DNA of 64,000 nucleotides, from assembly GCF_900100395.1 (NCBI RefSeq), contig NZ_FNFB01000002.1, forward strand, positions 309,074 through 373,073, written 5' to 3'. The position numbers and the translations under genes are program-made. Positions 35,401 to 43,435 of the stretch are shown here, in pieces (position 1 is the first letter of the stretch; each line of letters begins with the position of its first letter). Source of the DNA: Nonomuraea maritima (GTDB taxonomy: Bacteria; Actinomycetota; Actinomycetes; Streptosporangiales; Streptosporangiaceae). Below the pieces are notes generated by a model, which saw only the letters and a program-made list of their open reading frames with translations, was not told the origin of the DNA and made no database searches.

Positions 35401-35429
35401 TCGTCTACATCGCGCAGAACAACCTGTAG
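32397..35429 (+). CDS. Large polytopic membrane protein with disordered N-terminus, probable polysaccharide polymerase/GT-C
   Basis: 1010 residues. Residues 1-300 are low complexity, rich in Pro, Ala, Glu and Thr, with four QPAATPAK repeats at residues 75-106. From about 305 to 830 there are 12-14 hydrophobic segments with a large acidic outer loop (DARMGWPGFFALFAFVTKAAG), YFSPQGFTFALYLAF, then a soluble part of about 180 residues and two last helices. The shape resembles GT-C transferases or Wzy polymerases, and position directly after the flippase fits a polymerase. No exact family recognised. Confidence 0.75.
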   Translation: MMVNVTQRDGDGKATGITGSSNDRKEEPEVPFDPDATGVIPKLTFDSPPDGATPAKGTPAKPATPEEPTATPAEQPAATPAKQPAATPAKQPAATPAKPPAVTPATPRPAAKSPASAGKPVLGGDDEVDSADSETTAEIRLPLPAHIGRPPTADPTTRTPEGSAAAATAAETTADVRTGSAPRVTSPSSTAPSTPGPRTQQDDDTVPTEPETPAATARPGSGPQKAGTPPPASAGSPQQPAEKPQEARSEPQHALSGATQAPSGPQEAPSELREVRSEASDALGEPQRARREGGLRGWVGRLVGSAPTWLPALLAVEGLVMYVLALKAPVGPMRGVNPADIDGLGLISALPVTAFAALLIMLVSFFVTVTQRTDRKFLLLFQIAAITFALHGAGALVAQEPRFPTAYIHAGFVEFIARTGETAINIDARMGWPGFFALFAFVTKAAGITDLTPILQWTPLLSNLLYLLPFVLILRQVVATTRARWFAALLFVLVQWIGQDYFSPQGFTFALYLAFVAILLRWFGRVEPRTKPIPPKGLRKLIGRLDAMIPGELANTGTFRADKLLMLLMLVALFLASVASHQITPFMMLGVVTAFLLFKRTSLTWALPFVLGMVVLAWISYMTVGFWAGQIDTIFGGFGDILANLRSNTGDRIEGTDPAHAMVLQARLGILVVILSLAAAGLLRRLRRGVFDRSALILLCVPVLALALQSYGGEIGLRIYMFALPGACLLAAYAFFPNLPSDSADVREETVPIRKRNIRFNPELTKRISFVLAACFAVLFAMAFLLARYGNEQFERVTSGEVAALHYVYDHDKPSARVLYLVPREGPEVTPTLPWGERDVELVSFNVQALVHKDPTQIDDAVKALRGQPRNSYLMVSTGQVSYLQLNEGFPRGWGEKFRAALDASPDLQKVFSNKDAALYTWKTFVRGTEIPDPIPYEGRGDPTTPWTPVGVGALILTWVSLGAYEIIRLNGPDRAPKARRRLLYLAVPSFVVAFAVIVERFVYIAQNNL
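32619..32714 (+). repeat. Four 24-nt tandem repeats inside the polymerase-like gene
   Basis: Unit CAGCCCGCCGCAACCCC followed by TGCGAAG repeats at 32619, 32643, 32667 and 32691, the last diverged. It encodes QPAATPAK. The repeats stay in frame and could vary in number between strains. Confidence 0.8.
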
Positions 35430-35517
35430 CCGCGGCCCCGCCGGGGGTTCCTCCACACCACACAGAAGGACCCCCACCCGGCCGCCCCACACGCGAAGCC
35501 GCGGCCCCGCCGGGGGT
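35428..35517. terminator. Two direct 21-nt repeats, each a GC hairpin, after the operon
   Basis: AGCCGCGGCCCCGCCGGGGG plus T occurs at 35428-35448 and again at 35497-35517. Each contains CCCCG-CC-GGGG, a short strong hairpin, the first directly at the operon stop codon. Tandem terminator hairpins are the likely role; no T-run follows. Confidence 0.5.
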
Positions 35518-35596
35518 CCACGCGCGGGGGGTGAATAGGATCGAGCGTCAAGGTCGCATCCCCCCGGCGCCCCCCATGGCAGCCTGAAGGAACCAC

Positions 35597-36208
35597 ATGA
35601 TGCACCAGAGCGCGGTCGGGTCTGTGACGAACCGCCTCACCCGCCGACCTTCCGGGCCGAGCGTCCTGCTGACTGATCCGACCGGGTTGTTCGCCGAACT
35701 GGCCCGGCTCGACCTGCCTCCCGGCGACTACGTGCTGTGCGGCTCGGCCGCCCTGTACGTGCGCGGCATGCGGGCCAGGATCAACGACCTGGACGTCCTC
35801 GCCCGTGGCGCGGCCTGGCAGAAGGCGCTGGCCTTAGGCGTACCGAAGCCGGCCCTGTCGGGCCACGGGCTGCGGGTGGTGCATCCCTCGGCGGCCATCG
35901 AGTTCGTCGACCGGTGGACGCCCGGCTGGCCCACCGACGACCTGATCGACAACGCCGACGTGATAGACGGCGTCCCGTTCATGCGCCTGGGTGACGTCCT
36001 GGCCTGGAAGGAGGCGGCGCGCCGGCCGAAGGACCTGCCTGACATCGCCGCCGTCGAGCACCTGCGGAGCCTGTGGAGCCGGCGCTCGCGGCGCTGCCCG
36101 TCGAACGCCAGGTACGCGCCAGAGCCGGGCACCTACAGCCCCCACGCGTGCGTCTCCGCCGGCTGGCGCGCCTGCGGCGGCCGGGCCATGAAGCCCCCGA
36201 CCCGCTAG
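35597..36208 (+). CDS. Nucleotidyltransferase-fold protein
   Basis: 203 residues from ATG 35597. GDYVLCGSAALYVRGMRARINDLDVLARG has the GS and DxD signature of the minimal nucleotidyltransferase fold, followed by VPFMRLGDVLAWKEAARRPKDLPDIAAVEHL, like AbiEii/MNT-type proteins. After residue 155 the sequence becomes Cys/Trp-rich and less protein-like (WSRRSRRCPSNARYAPEP). The neighbouring frame from 36073 reads EPALAALPVERQVRARAG, so a frameshift near 36070 or a diverged tail is possible. No partner antitoxin or toxin gene adjoins. Confidence 0.65.
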   Translation: MMHQSAVGSVTNRLTRRPSGPSVLLTDPTGLFAELARLDLPPGDYVLCGSAALYVRGMRARINDLDVLARGAAWQKALALGVPKPALSGHGLRVVHPSAAIEFVDRWTPGWPTDDLIDNADVIDGVPFMRLGDVLAWKEAARRPKDLPDIAAVEHLRSLWSRRSRRCPSNARYAPEPGTYSPHACVSAGWRACGGRAMKPPTR

Positions 36209-36219
36209 GCGCGCGAGGG

Positions 36220-37605
36220 TCACGTGCCGCCGCGGCCCGACCACCTGATCTCGTACGGGGCGAGGCTCACCTGGCGGCCGTCGACGGTCGCGGTGACGGC
36301 CTGGTCTGCGGTGTTCACCATGACGACCTGGCGTTCCTGGCCGAGCGTCCTGATCCTCTGGTCGGACGAGGGCACCTCCTGCACCCGCACCCCGGCGGGG
36401 AACCACTTCGCGAACCCGCTGAGCAGCCCCGCCATCGGCAGCTCGCCGCCCACCTCGGCCGCCCACAGGCACCCGGGGCAGGCTCCCTCGTCTTCGACCT
36501 GGGGGTTCCAGTAGAGGGCGGTGGTGACGCCGCTCCTCGCGAACTCCATCATCGCGGTGGCCTGCACGGCCGTGCGCCGCTCCTCGCTCCACCCGGAGTT
36601 CTCCGGCTCGACGTACCACTCCGCCCACCACACCGGCAGGTCGGTCTGTTGCCGCAACCACGTGGTGATGGCGGAGAACTTGCCCTGGGCCTCGAAGTCG
36701 CCGGGCACGTTGCCCTTGTCCTTCGTCATCGAGGCGCTGTCGACGACGACGAAGTCGGCGCCCTTCTTGTGCTGGATCCAGTACTTGATGGCGTCCAGCG
36801 CCCGCTGGTCGACCGTCCCCCAGGGGCCGCTCACCTCGGACGACTGGCCGGAGGAGTAGCTCTCGATCGACATGTACGGCCCGCCGACCTGGATGTCGGG
36901 GTTCACCTTCTTCAGCGCCGTGTAGACCTTGTTGTACATCTCGGTGTAGCCCGCGGCGTCCCACCGGTTCTTGGCGGTGTCCCAGAAGCCCTTGAACTCG
37001 TTCCACACCAGGTAGTGCTTGACCGTCGGGTACTGCTCGGCGACCCGTGCCGCGAGCGCGGCGAAGTCGTCGAAGTGCTCTGGCTCGGGGGCGACGGTGT
37101 GGTTCTTGCTCCAGTCGGTACGCCCGGCCTGGCCGCCCTTCATCCAGTCGGGGGCGCAGCACAGCGTGATCACGGGGGTGGCCCGCGAGGAGGCCATGAA
37201 CGTCAGCCGCCGGTCTAGGTCGCTGAAGTTGAACTGTCCGGGGCTCGGCTCGGGGTTGCCGACGCCCCAGCCCATGATGTGCTGGTTCTGCAGCATCGGG
37301 ACCCGGCCGAGCAGGCCCCGCGCCTCCTCCTGCACCTGATCCGGTTCGTTGTCGGCGCTGAACTGGGTGTGCGTGACGCCCCAGCGCGGCCAGCGCTCCA
37401 GCGCGGGCGGCTGGTCGAGCGTGGGCGCCGGGCTCTGCGGCATCGCGGTGGCCGCGTCCCCGCCGCCGAACGTACGGCGCTCCTGGGTGCGTACCGAGGC
37501 GTAGACCATGATGGCCACCACCAGGACGACCGCGAGGATGCCCAGGCCGACGGCGATCGGCCACGGCGATCGCCGGCGCGCGTGCCGGCCTTCCTGCGGC
37601 ATCAC
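36220..37605 (-). CDS. Membrane-anchored glycoside hydrolase (clan GH-A, GH39-like)
   Basis: 461 residues. A single membrane segment at 16-37 leaves the enzyme outside. The acid/base is E203 in YLVWNEFKGFW (the NE pair of clan GH-A) and the nucleophile is E329 in LPVWWAEWYVE, as in beta-xylosidase-like GH39 enzymes. It reads opposite to the polymer operon and ends near it. A role in trimming or releasing the exopolysaccharide is likely by position (inference). Confidence 0.85.
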   Translation of the reverse strand: MMPQEGRHARRRSPWPIAVGLGILAVVLVVAIMVYASVRTQERRTFGGGDAATAMPQSPAPTLDQPPALERWPRWGVTHTQFSADNEPDQVQEEARGLLGRVPMLQNQHIMGWGVGNPEPSPGQFNFSDLDRRLTFMASSRATPVITLCCAPDWMKGGQAGRTDWSKNHTVAPEPEHFDDFAALAARVAEQYPTVKHYLVWNEFKGFWDTAKNRWDAAGYTEMYNKVYTALKKVNPDIQVGGPYMSIESYSSGQSSEVSGPWGTVDQRALDAIKYWIQHKKGADFVVVDSASMTKDKGNVPGDFEAQGKFSAITTWLRQQTDLPVWWAEWYVEPENSGWSEERRTAVQATAMMEFARSGVTTALYWNPQVEDEGACPGCLWAAEVGGELPMAGLLSGFAKWFPAGVRVQEVPSSDQRIRTLGQERQVVMVNTADQAVTATVDGRQVSLAPYEIRWSGRGGT

Positions 37606-37650
37606 TGCGGTCTCCGGGCGCGGAGTACGGGGCTGGCCCCGCTAGGGGAT

Positions 37651-37676
37651 GCGTCCATGGCGTTCGTCACTTCCTG
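37651..37676. repeat. 26-nt element, copy B (first copy at 7691-7716)
   Basis: This matches the reverse strand of 7691-7716 at 24 of 26 positions. It lies in the 219-bp gap between the glycoside hydrolase start and the SDR stop. A GGGGC-TG-GCCCC hairpin lies just upstream (about 37629-37640). Nothing else is recognisable in the gap. Confidence 0.6.
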
Positions 37677-37824
37677 CTCTCGTGGCGAGACGGCGGCATT
37701 CCATCTGTATACGACCGGCGAGGGGGTGCATGCGCCACGAGGTCAGGAATCCGGCAGGTCCACGAACGCCACCAGGGCCGGGCGACGGCCCGGCCCTGGT
37801 CACGTTGAACGCCTCGCGTGCAGG

Positions 37825-38586
37825 CTACTCGCTGTGTCCGACGTGGGGCGGCCGCTGACCGCCCGCGGGGCCGGGCACTCCGGCATAACGGTACGGCACA
37901 GGCTGCCTTCCCGGCTGGACGACGAGAAGAGTGCCCGACGTCTCGGCGTAGAAGGCCGATTCGACGGCCGCCGCCACGTCCTCGGCGTCGAGCAGGGGGA
38001 AGCCCGCGCTGACGAACATCTCCCGCGCCGCGGCCACCAGCGGGGTGTCCGTGAAGCCGGGGCAGACCGCGCTGATGCGGATGTTCTGGGCGGCCAGCGG
38101 CTCGGCCAGCGCCCGTACGAGGCCCACGACGGCGTGCTTGGTCATGGTGTAGACGGGGTCGCCGGAGAAGCCGACGAGCCCCGCCAGCGAGGCGGTGGCC
38201 ACGACGGCGCCGCCGCCCGAGCGCTGCAGCAGCGGGACGGCGGCGCGCACGCCGAAGACGACGCCGTCGATGTTGACCCCGACCACCTTGCGATAGCGCT
38301 CCAGGTTGAAGTTCGCGAAGTCGACCCCGCCGGTGACCCCGGCGTTGAGGTGGACCAGGTCGAGACGGCCGTGGTGCCGCTCGGCGAGCGCGACCGCCTC
38401 CAGCGAGGCGTCCGGGTCGCTCACGTCGGCGGCCAGCCACACGCCGCCGACCTCCTTGGCCAGGCGTTCGAGGCCCTCTCCGTCGAGGTCGACGAGGACG
38501 CACCTGGCGCCGCCCGCCGCCAGACGTCTCGCCACGGCGGCCCCGATGCCGCTGGCAGCTCCGGTGATCAGTGCAACAGTGCTCAT
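37825..38586 (-). CDS. Short-chain dehydrogenase/reductase
   Basis: 253 residues. TGAASGIG (8-15) is the cofactor site, NAG at 81-83, S133 with Y146-x3-K150 (PVYTMTK) the catalytic set. ADVSDPDASL and VLVDLDGEGL (Asp at the end of beta 2) favour NAD. It is classical SDR. It lies 50 bp after the phosphotransferase gene, a pairing common in acyl-CoA and lipid degradation sets of actinomycetes. Substrate unknown. Confidence 0.9.
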   Translation of the reverse strand: MSTVALITGAASGIGAAVARRLAAGGARCVLVDLDGEGLERLAKEVGGVWLAADVSDPDASLEAVALAERHHGRLDLVHLNAGVTGGVDFANFNLERYRKVVGVNIDGVVFGVRAAVPLLQRSGGGAVVATASLAGLVGFSGDPVYTMTKHAVVGLVRALAEPLAAQNIRISAVCPGFTDTPLVAAAREMFVSAGFPLLDAEDVAAAVESAFYAETSGTLLVVQPGRQPVPYRYAGVPGPAGGQRPPHVGHSE

Positions 38587-38636
38587 GGCGCTCCTTGCGG
38601 GGCCACGGGCCCCGGGTCGGGGGGTGTGCGAGACGG

Positions 38637-39662
38637 TCAGTGCTGGTCGAGCATGCGGTGCGCGCGGGAGATCAGCGTCGGTACGGCGGAGCCGATCCGG
38701 TCGAATCCCTCTCCAACGGTCTTACCTTGCCGGAATCGGGCGTGGATACCCTCGACGATCACGGCGAGCTTGAAGTTGCCGAACGCCACATAGAACCCAA
38801 GGTCTGAAATTTCGCGACCTGAAACTTTTGCGTAGTGGCTCGCGAACTCGGCGGCGTTCATGAACCCCGGGGCCACCGTCACGTCGCCCGACACCGGGAT
38901 GCCCGCCCGCTCCTCGTCGCCCTGATCGGCCCAGTACGTCAGGGTGAGCCCCACGTCGGCCAGCGGGTCGCCGAGCGTGGACATCTCCCAGTCGACCACG
39001 GCCATGATCTCCAGGTCGGCGCGCCGGACCAGCGTGTTGTCCAGCCGGTAGTCGCCGTGCACCAGCGTGCCGGGGACCTCGGCGGGCAGCCGCGCCCGCA
39101 GGCGTTCCACCAGCCGGTCGTAGTCGGGCCGGTCCTCGGTCTTCGACCGCTCCCACTGCTGGCACCAGCGGTCGAGCTGGCGTGCCAGGTAGCCGGCGGG
39201 CCGTCCGAAGTCGCCGAGCCCGACCTCGCGGTAGTCGACCGCGTGGATGGCGGCCAGCACCTCGGCCAGGCGCTCCGACAGCCTGCGGGTCTGCTCCGGC
39301 ACCGGATCGCCGAGCTCCTCACGGGTGCGGACGGCCTCGCCCGGGACGTACCCCATGAGGTAGAACGGTGCTCCGATGACGTCCTCGTCGGCGCAGAAGG
39401 CGACCGGCTCGGGCACCGGGACGGGCGTCGGCGCGAGCGCGGAGATGACCCGCCACTCCCGCCGCATGTCGTGGGCGGTCGGCAGCACGTGGCCGAGCGG
39501 CGGCCTGCGCAGCACAAGGCGGCGCTCGGGGGTCTCGACCACATACGTCAGGTTGGACCGGCCGCCGGAGATCAGCGAGACGGACAGGGGCGCACCCACA
39601 TCAGGGACGTTCCGGGCCATCCAGGCGACCAGGCGGGGATGGTCGATGCCAGGTACGGTCAT
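38637..39662 (-). CDS. Phosphotransferase-family protein (APH fold, ACAD10/FadE36-like)
   Basis: 341 residues. LVHGDYRLDNTLV is the catalytic Brenner motif; VVDWEMSTLGDPLADVGL supplies the metal Asp. ISGGRSNLTYVVETPERRLVLRRPPLGHVLPTAHDMRREWRVISAL matches the acyl-CoA-dehydrogenase-associated branch of the aminoglycoside phosphotransferase fold. These are thought to phosphorylate hydroxyacyl-CoA. The SDR follows 50 bp downstream. Drug resistance is not implied. Confidence 0.88.
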   Translation of the reverse strand: MTVPGIDHPRLVAWMARNVPDVGAPLSVSLISGGRSNLTYVVETPERRLVLRRPPLGHVLPTAHDMRREWRVISALAPTPVPVPEPVAFCADEDVIGAPFYLMGYVPGEAVRTREELGDPVPEQTRRLSERLAEVLAAIHAVDYREVGLGDFGRPAGYLARQLDRWCQQWERSKTEDRPDYDRLVERLRARLPAEVPGTLVHGDYRLDNTLVRRADLEIMAVVDWEMSTLGDPLADVGLTLTYWADQGDEERAGIPVSGDVTVAPGFMNAAEFASHYAKVSGREISDLGFYVAFGNFKLAVIVEGIHARFRQGKTVGEGFDRIGSAVPTLISRAHRMLDQH

Positions 39663-39790
39663 GCACCCACACTAGAACGAAGCTCGGTTCTTAACGTCAT
39701 CTGAGCATTCTTAATACTCCCTGAGAGTTCTGCCCCCACCCCGCCCCGCACCTGATCGCGCAGGTCAGTTCCTTTACGCTGGAAGCACTC

Positions 39791-39812
39791 CTCCGTCTGA
39801 ACCTGGACGGAG
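39791..39812. promoter_or_regulatory. Hairpin in the leader of the second GNAT gene
   Basis: CTCCGTC-tgaacctg-GACGGAG (7-bp stem, 8-nt loop) lies 27 nt before ATG 39839. It could be an operator or a leader structure. A weaker AGAAC/GTTCT dyad sits at 39674-39691 near the divergent phosphotransferase start. Confidence 0.4.
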
Positions 39813-39838
39813 AGTGTCATGCCGACCTGTAGGAGCCA

Positions 39839-40921
39839 ATGCGCGTCACCGTTGCCCGACCACGTGAACTGGGCCAAGCAGAAGTGAGCCGATGGCGGTC
39901 GCTGCAAGAGGCCGACCCCGCCTTCGACAACCCCTTCCTGTCTCCAGAGTTCACCCTCACGGTAGGCGAACTGCGAGACGACGTCCGGGTGGCCGTCATC
40001 CACGACGGCCCCGACATCGTGGGCTTCTTCCCCTTCGAGCGCCACCCGCTCGGCATCGGCAAGCCGGTCGCCGCGGGACTCACCGACGCCCAGGGCCTCG
40101 TCTACGACAGGCACGTGCGCATCGACCCCCTCCGGCTGATCAAGGCGTGCGGCCTGAGCGTGTACGAGTTCGACCACCTCGTCGCCGCGCAGCCCCTGCT
40201 GAACGCGCACCACGACCGGCACCCGTCGCCGATCATCGACCTGAGCGACGGCTTCGACCACTACACCGAGACGCTGCGCGCCAACTCCGGCAAGACGTAC
40301 AAGTCCACCCTGGCCAAGCAGCGCAAGCTGCAGCGCGAGGTCGGCACCGTCCGCCACGACTACGCCATCACCGACGTCGCACCGCTGCGCACGCTGCTGG
40401 GCTGGAAGACCGACCAGTACCGCCGCACCGGCCGCACCGACCGGTTCGCCCACCAGTGGATCGTCGAGCTGGTCGAACGGCTGCTCGCCACCCGGTCCGA
40501 CAGCTTCGCCGGGGTGCTCGACATGGTCTACGCCGGCGACGAGCCGGTGGCCGGCCACTTCGGGCTGCGCACCCGTACGACGCTCGTCGGCTGGTTCCCC
40601 GCCTACGACACCCGGTTCGCGAAGTACTCCCCCGGCCTCGTGCAGCACCTGGCGATGGCCGAGCAGGCCGCCAAGTCCGGCATCCAGCTGATCGACCTCG
40701 GGCGGGGCGAGAAGGAGTACAAGGACAAGCTGAAGACCGGCGAGCTCCAGGTGGCCGAGGGCAGGGTCGCCCGGCGCGCCCCCGCCGCCGCCGTCCACTG
40801 GCTGATGCGGGTGCCGGCGCGCAAGACCCGCGCCACCGTCCTGGCCAACCCCCTGCTGCACAAGACGGCCGACAAGGCGCTGAAGACGTACGGAAGACTC
40901 CGGACCGTCCTGCAAGGGTGA
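39839..40921 (+). CDS. FemAB/CelD-like GNAT acyltransferase, copy 2
   Basis: 360 residues; TAGGAG precedes ATG 39839. The same domains as the 27227 gene in the same order, with nearly identical blocks such as GDEPVAGHFGLRT, TTLVGWFPAYDT and DQYRRTGR. The two arose by duplication. Its stop overlaps the aminotransferase start (GTGA), so the pair may make an N-acylated amino sugar. Confidence 0.85.
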   Translation: MRVTVARPRELGQAEVSRWRSLQEADPAFDNPFLSPEFTLTVGELRDDVRVAVIHDGPDIVGFFPFERHPLGIGKPVAAGLTDAQGLVYDRHVRIDPLRLIKACGLSVYEFDHLVAAQPLLNAHHDRHPSPIIDLSDGFDHYTETLRANSGKTYKSTLAKQRKLQREVGTVRHDYAITDVAPLRTLLGWKTDQYRRTGRTDRFAHQWIVELVERLLATRSDSFAGVLDMVYAGDEPVAGHFGLRTRTTLVGWFPAYDTRFAKYSPGLVQHLAMAEQAAKSGIQLIDLGRGEKEYKDKLKTGELQVAEGRVARRAPAAAVHWLMRVPARKTRATVLANPLLHKTADKALKTYGRLRTVLQG

Positions 40922-42048
40922 AATACCTCGCTGAGCGGACAGGACGCCTCTGCCTGTCGCTGCCGTCGAACCGGCTCGGCCTCTACCTGGCGCTGCGCCA
41001 CTGGTGCTCGCCCGGGCAGCGCCTGCTCATGTCGCCCCTTTCGGCTGACGAGATCCTCTTCCTGGTGCTCGCGGCCGGTCTGCGCCCGGTGATCGCGCCG
41101 CTGTCGCCGCGCGACGGCAACATCGACGCCGCACGCGTCGACCTCGCCGGCGTGGACGCGGTCCTCACCACCAACCTGTACGGCCTGCCCGACGACGCCC
41201 CCGCCCTCTCCGGCAAGATCCTCATCGAGGACGCCGCGCACGCCATGGGGAGCTCCGTCGGCGGTCGGCCGGTGGGCACGTTCGGCCAGGCGGCGGTCTT
41301 CAGCCTGTCCAAGCATCCGGGCGCGGGCTCGGGCGGCGTGCTGGTCGTCGACGACGAGGCCGACCTGAAGGCCCTGACCGCGGCGCGCGACGAGCTGATG
41401 GTCCCCGGCTCGGCGTGGGCCGACCTGTGGAGCGTGGCCGGCTCGACGGCTCGCCGCGCCGCGCTCCGGCTCGACCTCGTACGCCCCGCCCTGTGGCTGC
41501 AGCGGGCGCTCGGGCTGCAGGAGCCGCGCCAGGGCTACCGGATCGCGCTCGACGCCGAACGCCTGGAGCAGGTGCTCGGCCACGCCCCGTCGCTGCCGCC
41601 CTTCGACCGCTGGGTCCACGCCGACCTGCACCGCTACCGCGCCCGCCGGGGCCGCCTCGCCCGCTGGTACCAGGACAGGCGGATGGCCGGCGTACCCGAG
41701 GAACGCGCCCGCCGGGTCGCGGGCGTGCGGCTCCTCGCCGAGCTGCCCACCGTCGCGCCGGCCGTACGCGACGACCTCGGACAGCCGCTGTTCCGCGTGC
41801 CACTGCTGGTGCGCGACCGCGACGCGGCCATCACCGCACTCGAACGCCACGGAGTGGCCACCGGCTACCTGTACGACCCGCCCTACGACGAGTACGCCCC
41901 CGGCCTGACCGAGCCGTCCCCCGATCCTGAGCCCGCCCGCTGGTGGGCCCGCCACGTGCTGCCGGTCGACCCGGTGTACGCCTCCAGGGCGTTGCCGATC
42001 CTGCGCGGCCTGCAACCGCCGGAGGCTACGCCGCCCCGGCGTCCCTGA
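40918..42048 (+). CDS. DegT/DnrJ/EryC1-family PLP aminotransferase
   Basis: 376 residues from GTG 40918. ILIEDAAHAMGSSVGGRPVGTFGQAAVFSLSKHPGAGSGGVLV contains the cofactor Asp105 and Schiff-base Lys132. The family transfers an amino group from glutamate to nucleotide-linked keto-sugars. Coupled to a GNAT-like acyltransferase, it suggests synthesis of an acylamido sugar for the cell-surface glycan. The N-terminus (SLPSNRLGLYLALRHWCSPGQRLLM) is shortened relative to typical members. It overlaps the convergent MocR gene by 23 bp. Confidence 0.82.
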   Translation: MKYLAERTGRLCLSLPSNRLGLYLALRHWCSPGQRLLMSPLSADEILFLVLAAGLRPVIAPLSPRDGNIDAARVDLAGVDAVLTTNLYGLPDDAPALSGKILIEDAAHAMGSSVGGRPVGTFGQAAVFSLSKHPGAGSGGVLVVDDEADLKALTAARDELMVPGSAWADLWSVAGSTARRAALRLDLVRPALWLQRALGLQEPRQGYRIALDAERLEQVLGHAPSLPPFDRWVHADLHRYRARRGRLARWYQDRRMAGVPEERARRVAGVRLLAELPTVAPAVRDDLGQPLFRVPLLVRDRDAAITALERHGVATGYLYDPPYDEYAPGLTEPSPDPEPARWWARHVLPVDPVYASRALPILRGLQPPEATPPRRP

Positions 42049-43408
42049 TCAGCCCGGCCAGGACGCGGCAGCCCCTGCGGACGTCGGGCAGCGAGGCGGA
42101 GCCGTACCCGATGACGATGCCGTGCAGGCGCGCGGGCCCGTGGTGGTACTGCCTCGTCGAATCGACCAGGACCCCCGCCGCACGAGCCCGCTCGGCGACG
42201 TCGGGCACCAGCGACGCGTGCAGCTCGGCCAGCACGTGCAGCCCGGCCGTGTCGCCGCTCAGCCGGCAGACGGGACCGAGGATCTCGACCACGGCCGCGC
42301 GGCGGCGCGCGTACTCCAGGCGCATCCTGCGCAGGTGACGGTCGATGTCACCGTGCTCGAGCAGGGTGGCCACAGCCTGCTGGACGGGGCCGCTCGTACG
42401 GTCGGCCACCGCCTCGCGCCATTCGGCGATCCGGCCGAGGAGCTCAGGCTCGCCGACGAGCCAGCCCACGCCGACGTCGGGCGCCAGGGTCTTCGACAGC
42501 GAGCCGAGCAGCACCACCCGCGACGGGTCGAGGCCGTAGAGGGCGGGCAGCGGAGCCACGTCGTAGCGGAACTCGGCGTCGTAGTCGTCCTCGACGATCA
42601 CGGCGCCGGTGCTCCGCGCCCAGGCGAGCAGGCGCTCGCGGCGCGGGATCGGCAGCCGCCCGCCGAGCGGGTACTGGTGGGCGGGCGTGGTGTAGAGCAC
42701 CCGCAGGTCGGCGGGGAGCGCGTCGACGACCACGCCGGACTCGTCCACCGGGCAGGGCACCACCTCGGCGCCCCTGGCCGCGAAGACCGTGCGGGCCGCG
42801 TGGTAGCCGGGCTCCTCGACCCCCGCGCGGGCGCCGGGGCCGAGCAGCGCGAGCGCGCACAGATCGAGCCCGTTGCCCGTGCCCCGGGTGACGAGGACGT
42901 TCTCCGGGCCGACGGCCATGCCCCGCGCCCGGCGCAGGTGCTCGGCGAGCTGCTCACGCAGGCGCGGCAGCCCGTACGGGTCGGGTGAGTCGCCGGGCGG
43001 CAGGTCGGCCGCCCGGCGCCAGGCGCGCTTCCAGGCCGCCCGGTCGTAGTCGCGCACCCACGGCCGGCCCGGCGTGAGGTCGATCGCGGCGATGGGCCGG
43101 GGTGGCGTGACCGGCACGTACGCGCCGCGGCCCGGCGGGCGGGGCGCCTGCTCCATGTCGGCCACGAACGTGCCTGAGCCGTGCCGCCCCTCGAGCCAAC
43201 CTTCGGCGTACAGCTGCTGGTAGGCCTCCGTCACGACGGTGCGGCTCACCCCGAGCTGGGTCGCGAGCGCCCGGGTGGACGGCAACCGCTCGCCGGGCGC
43301 GAGCGTGCCGTCGAGCATCGCGCGGCGCAGCCGTTCCGTGAGCTGCGCCGTGAGCGGCTCACCGGAGTCGCGGGACAGGGACACGGGCAGGTCGACAGCT
43401 GTGCGCAC
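42026..43408 (-). CDS. pdxR: MocR/PdxR-family regulator (GntR HTH plus aminotransferase fold)
   Basis: 460 residues from GTG 43408. Residues 15-80 are a GntR winged helix (LTAQLTERLRRAMLDGTLAPGERLPSTRALATQLGVSRTVVTEAYQQLYAEGWLEGRHGSGTFV). The rest is a fold-type I aminotransferase domain with VIVEDDYDAEFRYD and Lys306 in LLGSLSKTLAP binding pyridoxal phosphate. It diverges from a flavin split-barrel protein across a long dyad, the standard arrangement for a PLP-sensing regulator and its target. The symbol is by family; the sensed ligand here is not proven. Confidence 0.88.
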   Translation of the reverse strand: MRTAVDLPVSLSRDSGEPLTAQLTERLRRAMLDGTLAPGERLPSTRALATQLGVSRTVVTEAYQQLYAEGWLEGRHGSGTFVADMEQAPRPPGRGAYVPVTPPRPIAAIDLTPGRPWVRDYDRAAWKRAWRRAADLPPGDSPDPYGLPRLREQLAEHLRRARGMAVGPENVLVTRGTGNGLDLCALALLGPGARAGVEEPGYHAARTVFAARGAEVVPCPVDESGVVVDALPADLRVLYTTPAHQYPLGGRLPIPRRERLLAWARSTGAVIVEDDYDAEFRYDVAPLPALYGLDPSRVVLLGSLSKTLAPDVGVGWLVGEPELLGRIAEWREAVADRTSGPVQQAVATLLEHGDIDRHLRRMRLEYARRRAAVVEILGPVCRLSGDTAGLHVLAELHASLVPDVAERARAAGVLVDSTRQYHHGPARLHGIVIGYGSASLPDVRRGCRVLAGLIRDAGAA

Positions 43409-43435
43409 AGGAGTGGTCTCTAGGAAGGGACTGAC

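Noticed and set aside
35597..36208. Nucleotidyltransferase gene as half of an AbiE-type toxin-antitoxin pair
   Set aside because: No partner gene lies next to it on either side.
37279..38793. Forward open frame of 504 codons
   Set aside because: Antisense to the glycoside hydrolase and the SDR, with no protein family sense. Only the 26-nt repeat in its middle was kept.
38637..39662. Aminoglycoside phosphotransferase-like fold as a resistance gene
   Set aside because: The protein matches the acyl-CoA-dehydrogenase-associated branch and sits beside an SDR, so drug resistance is not supported.
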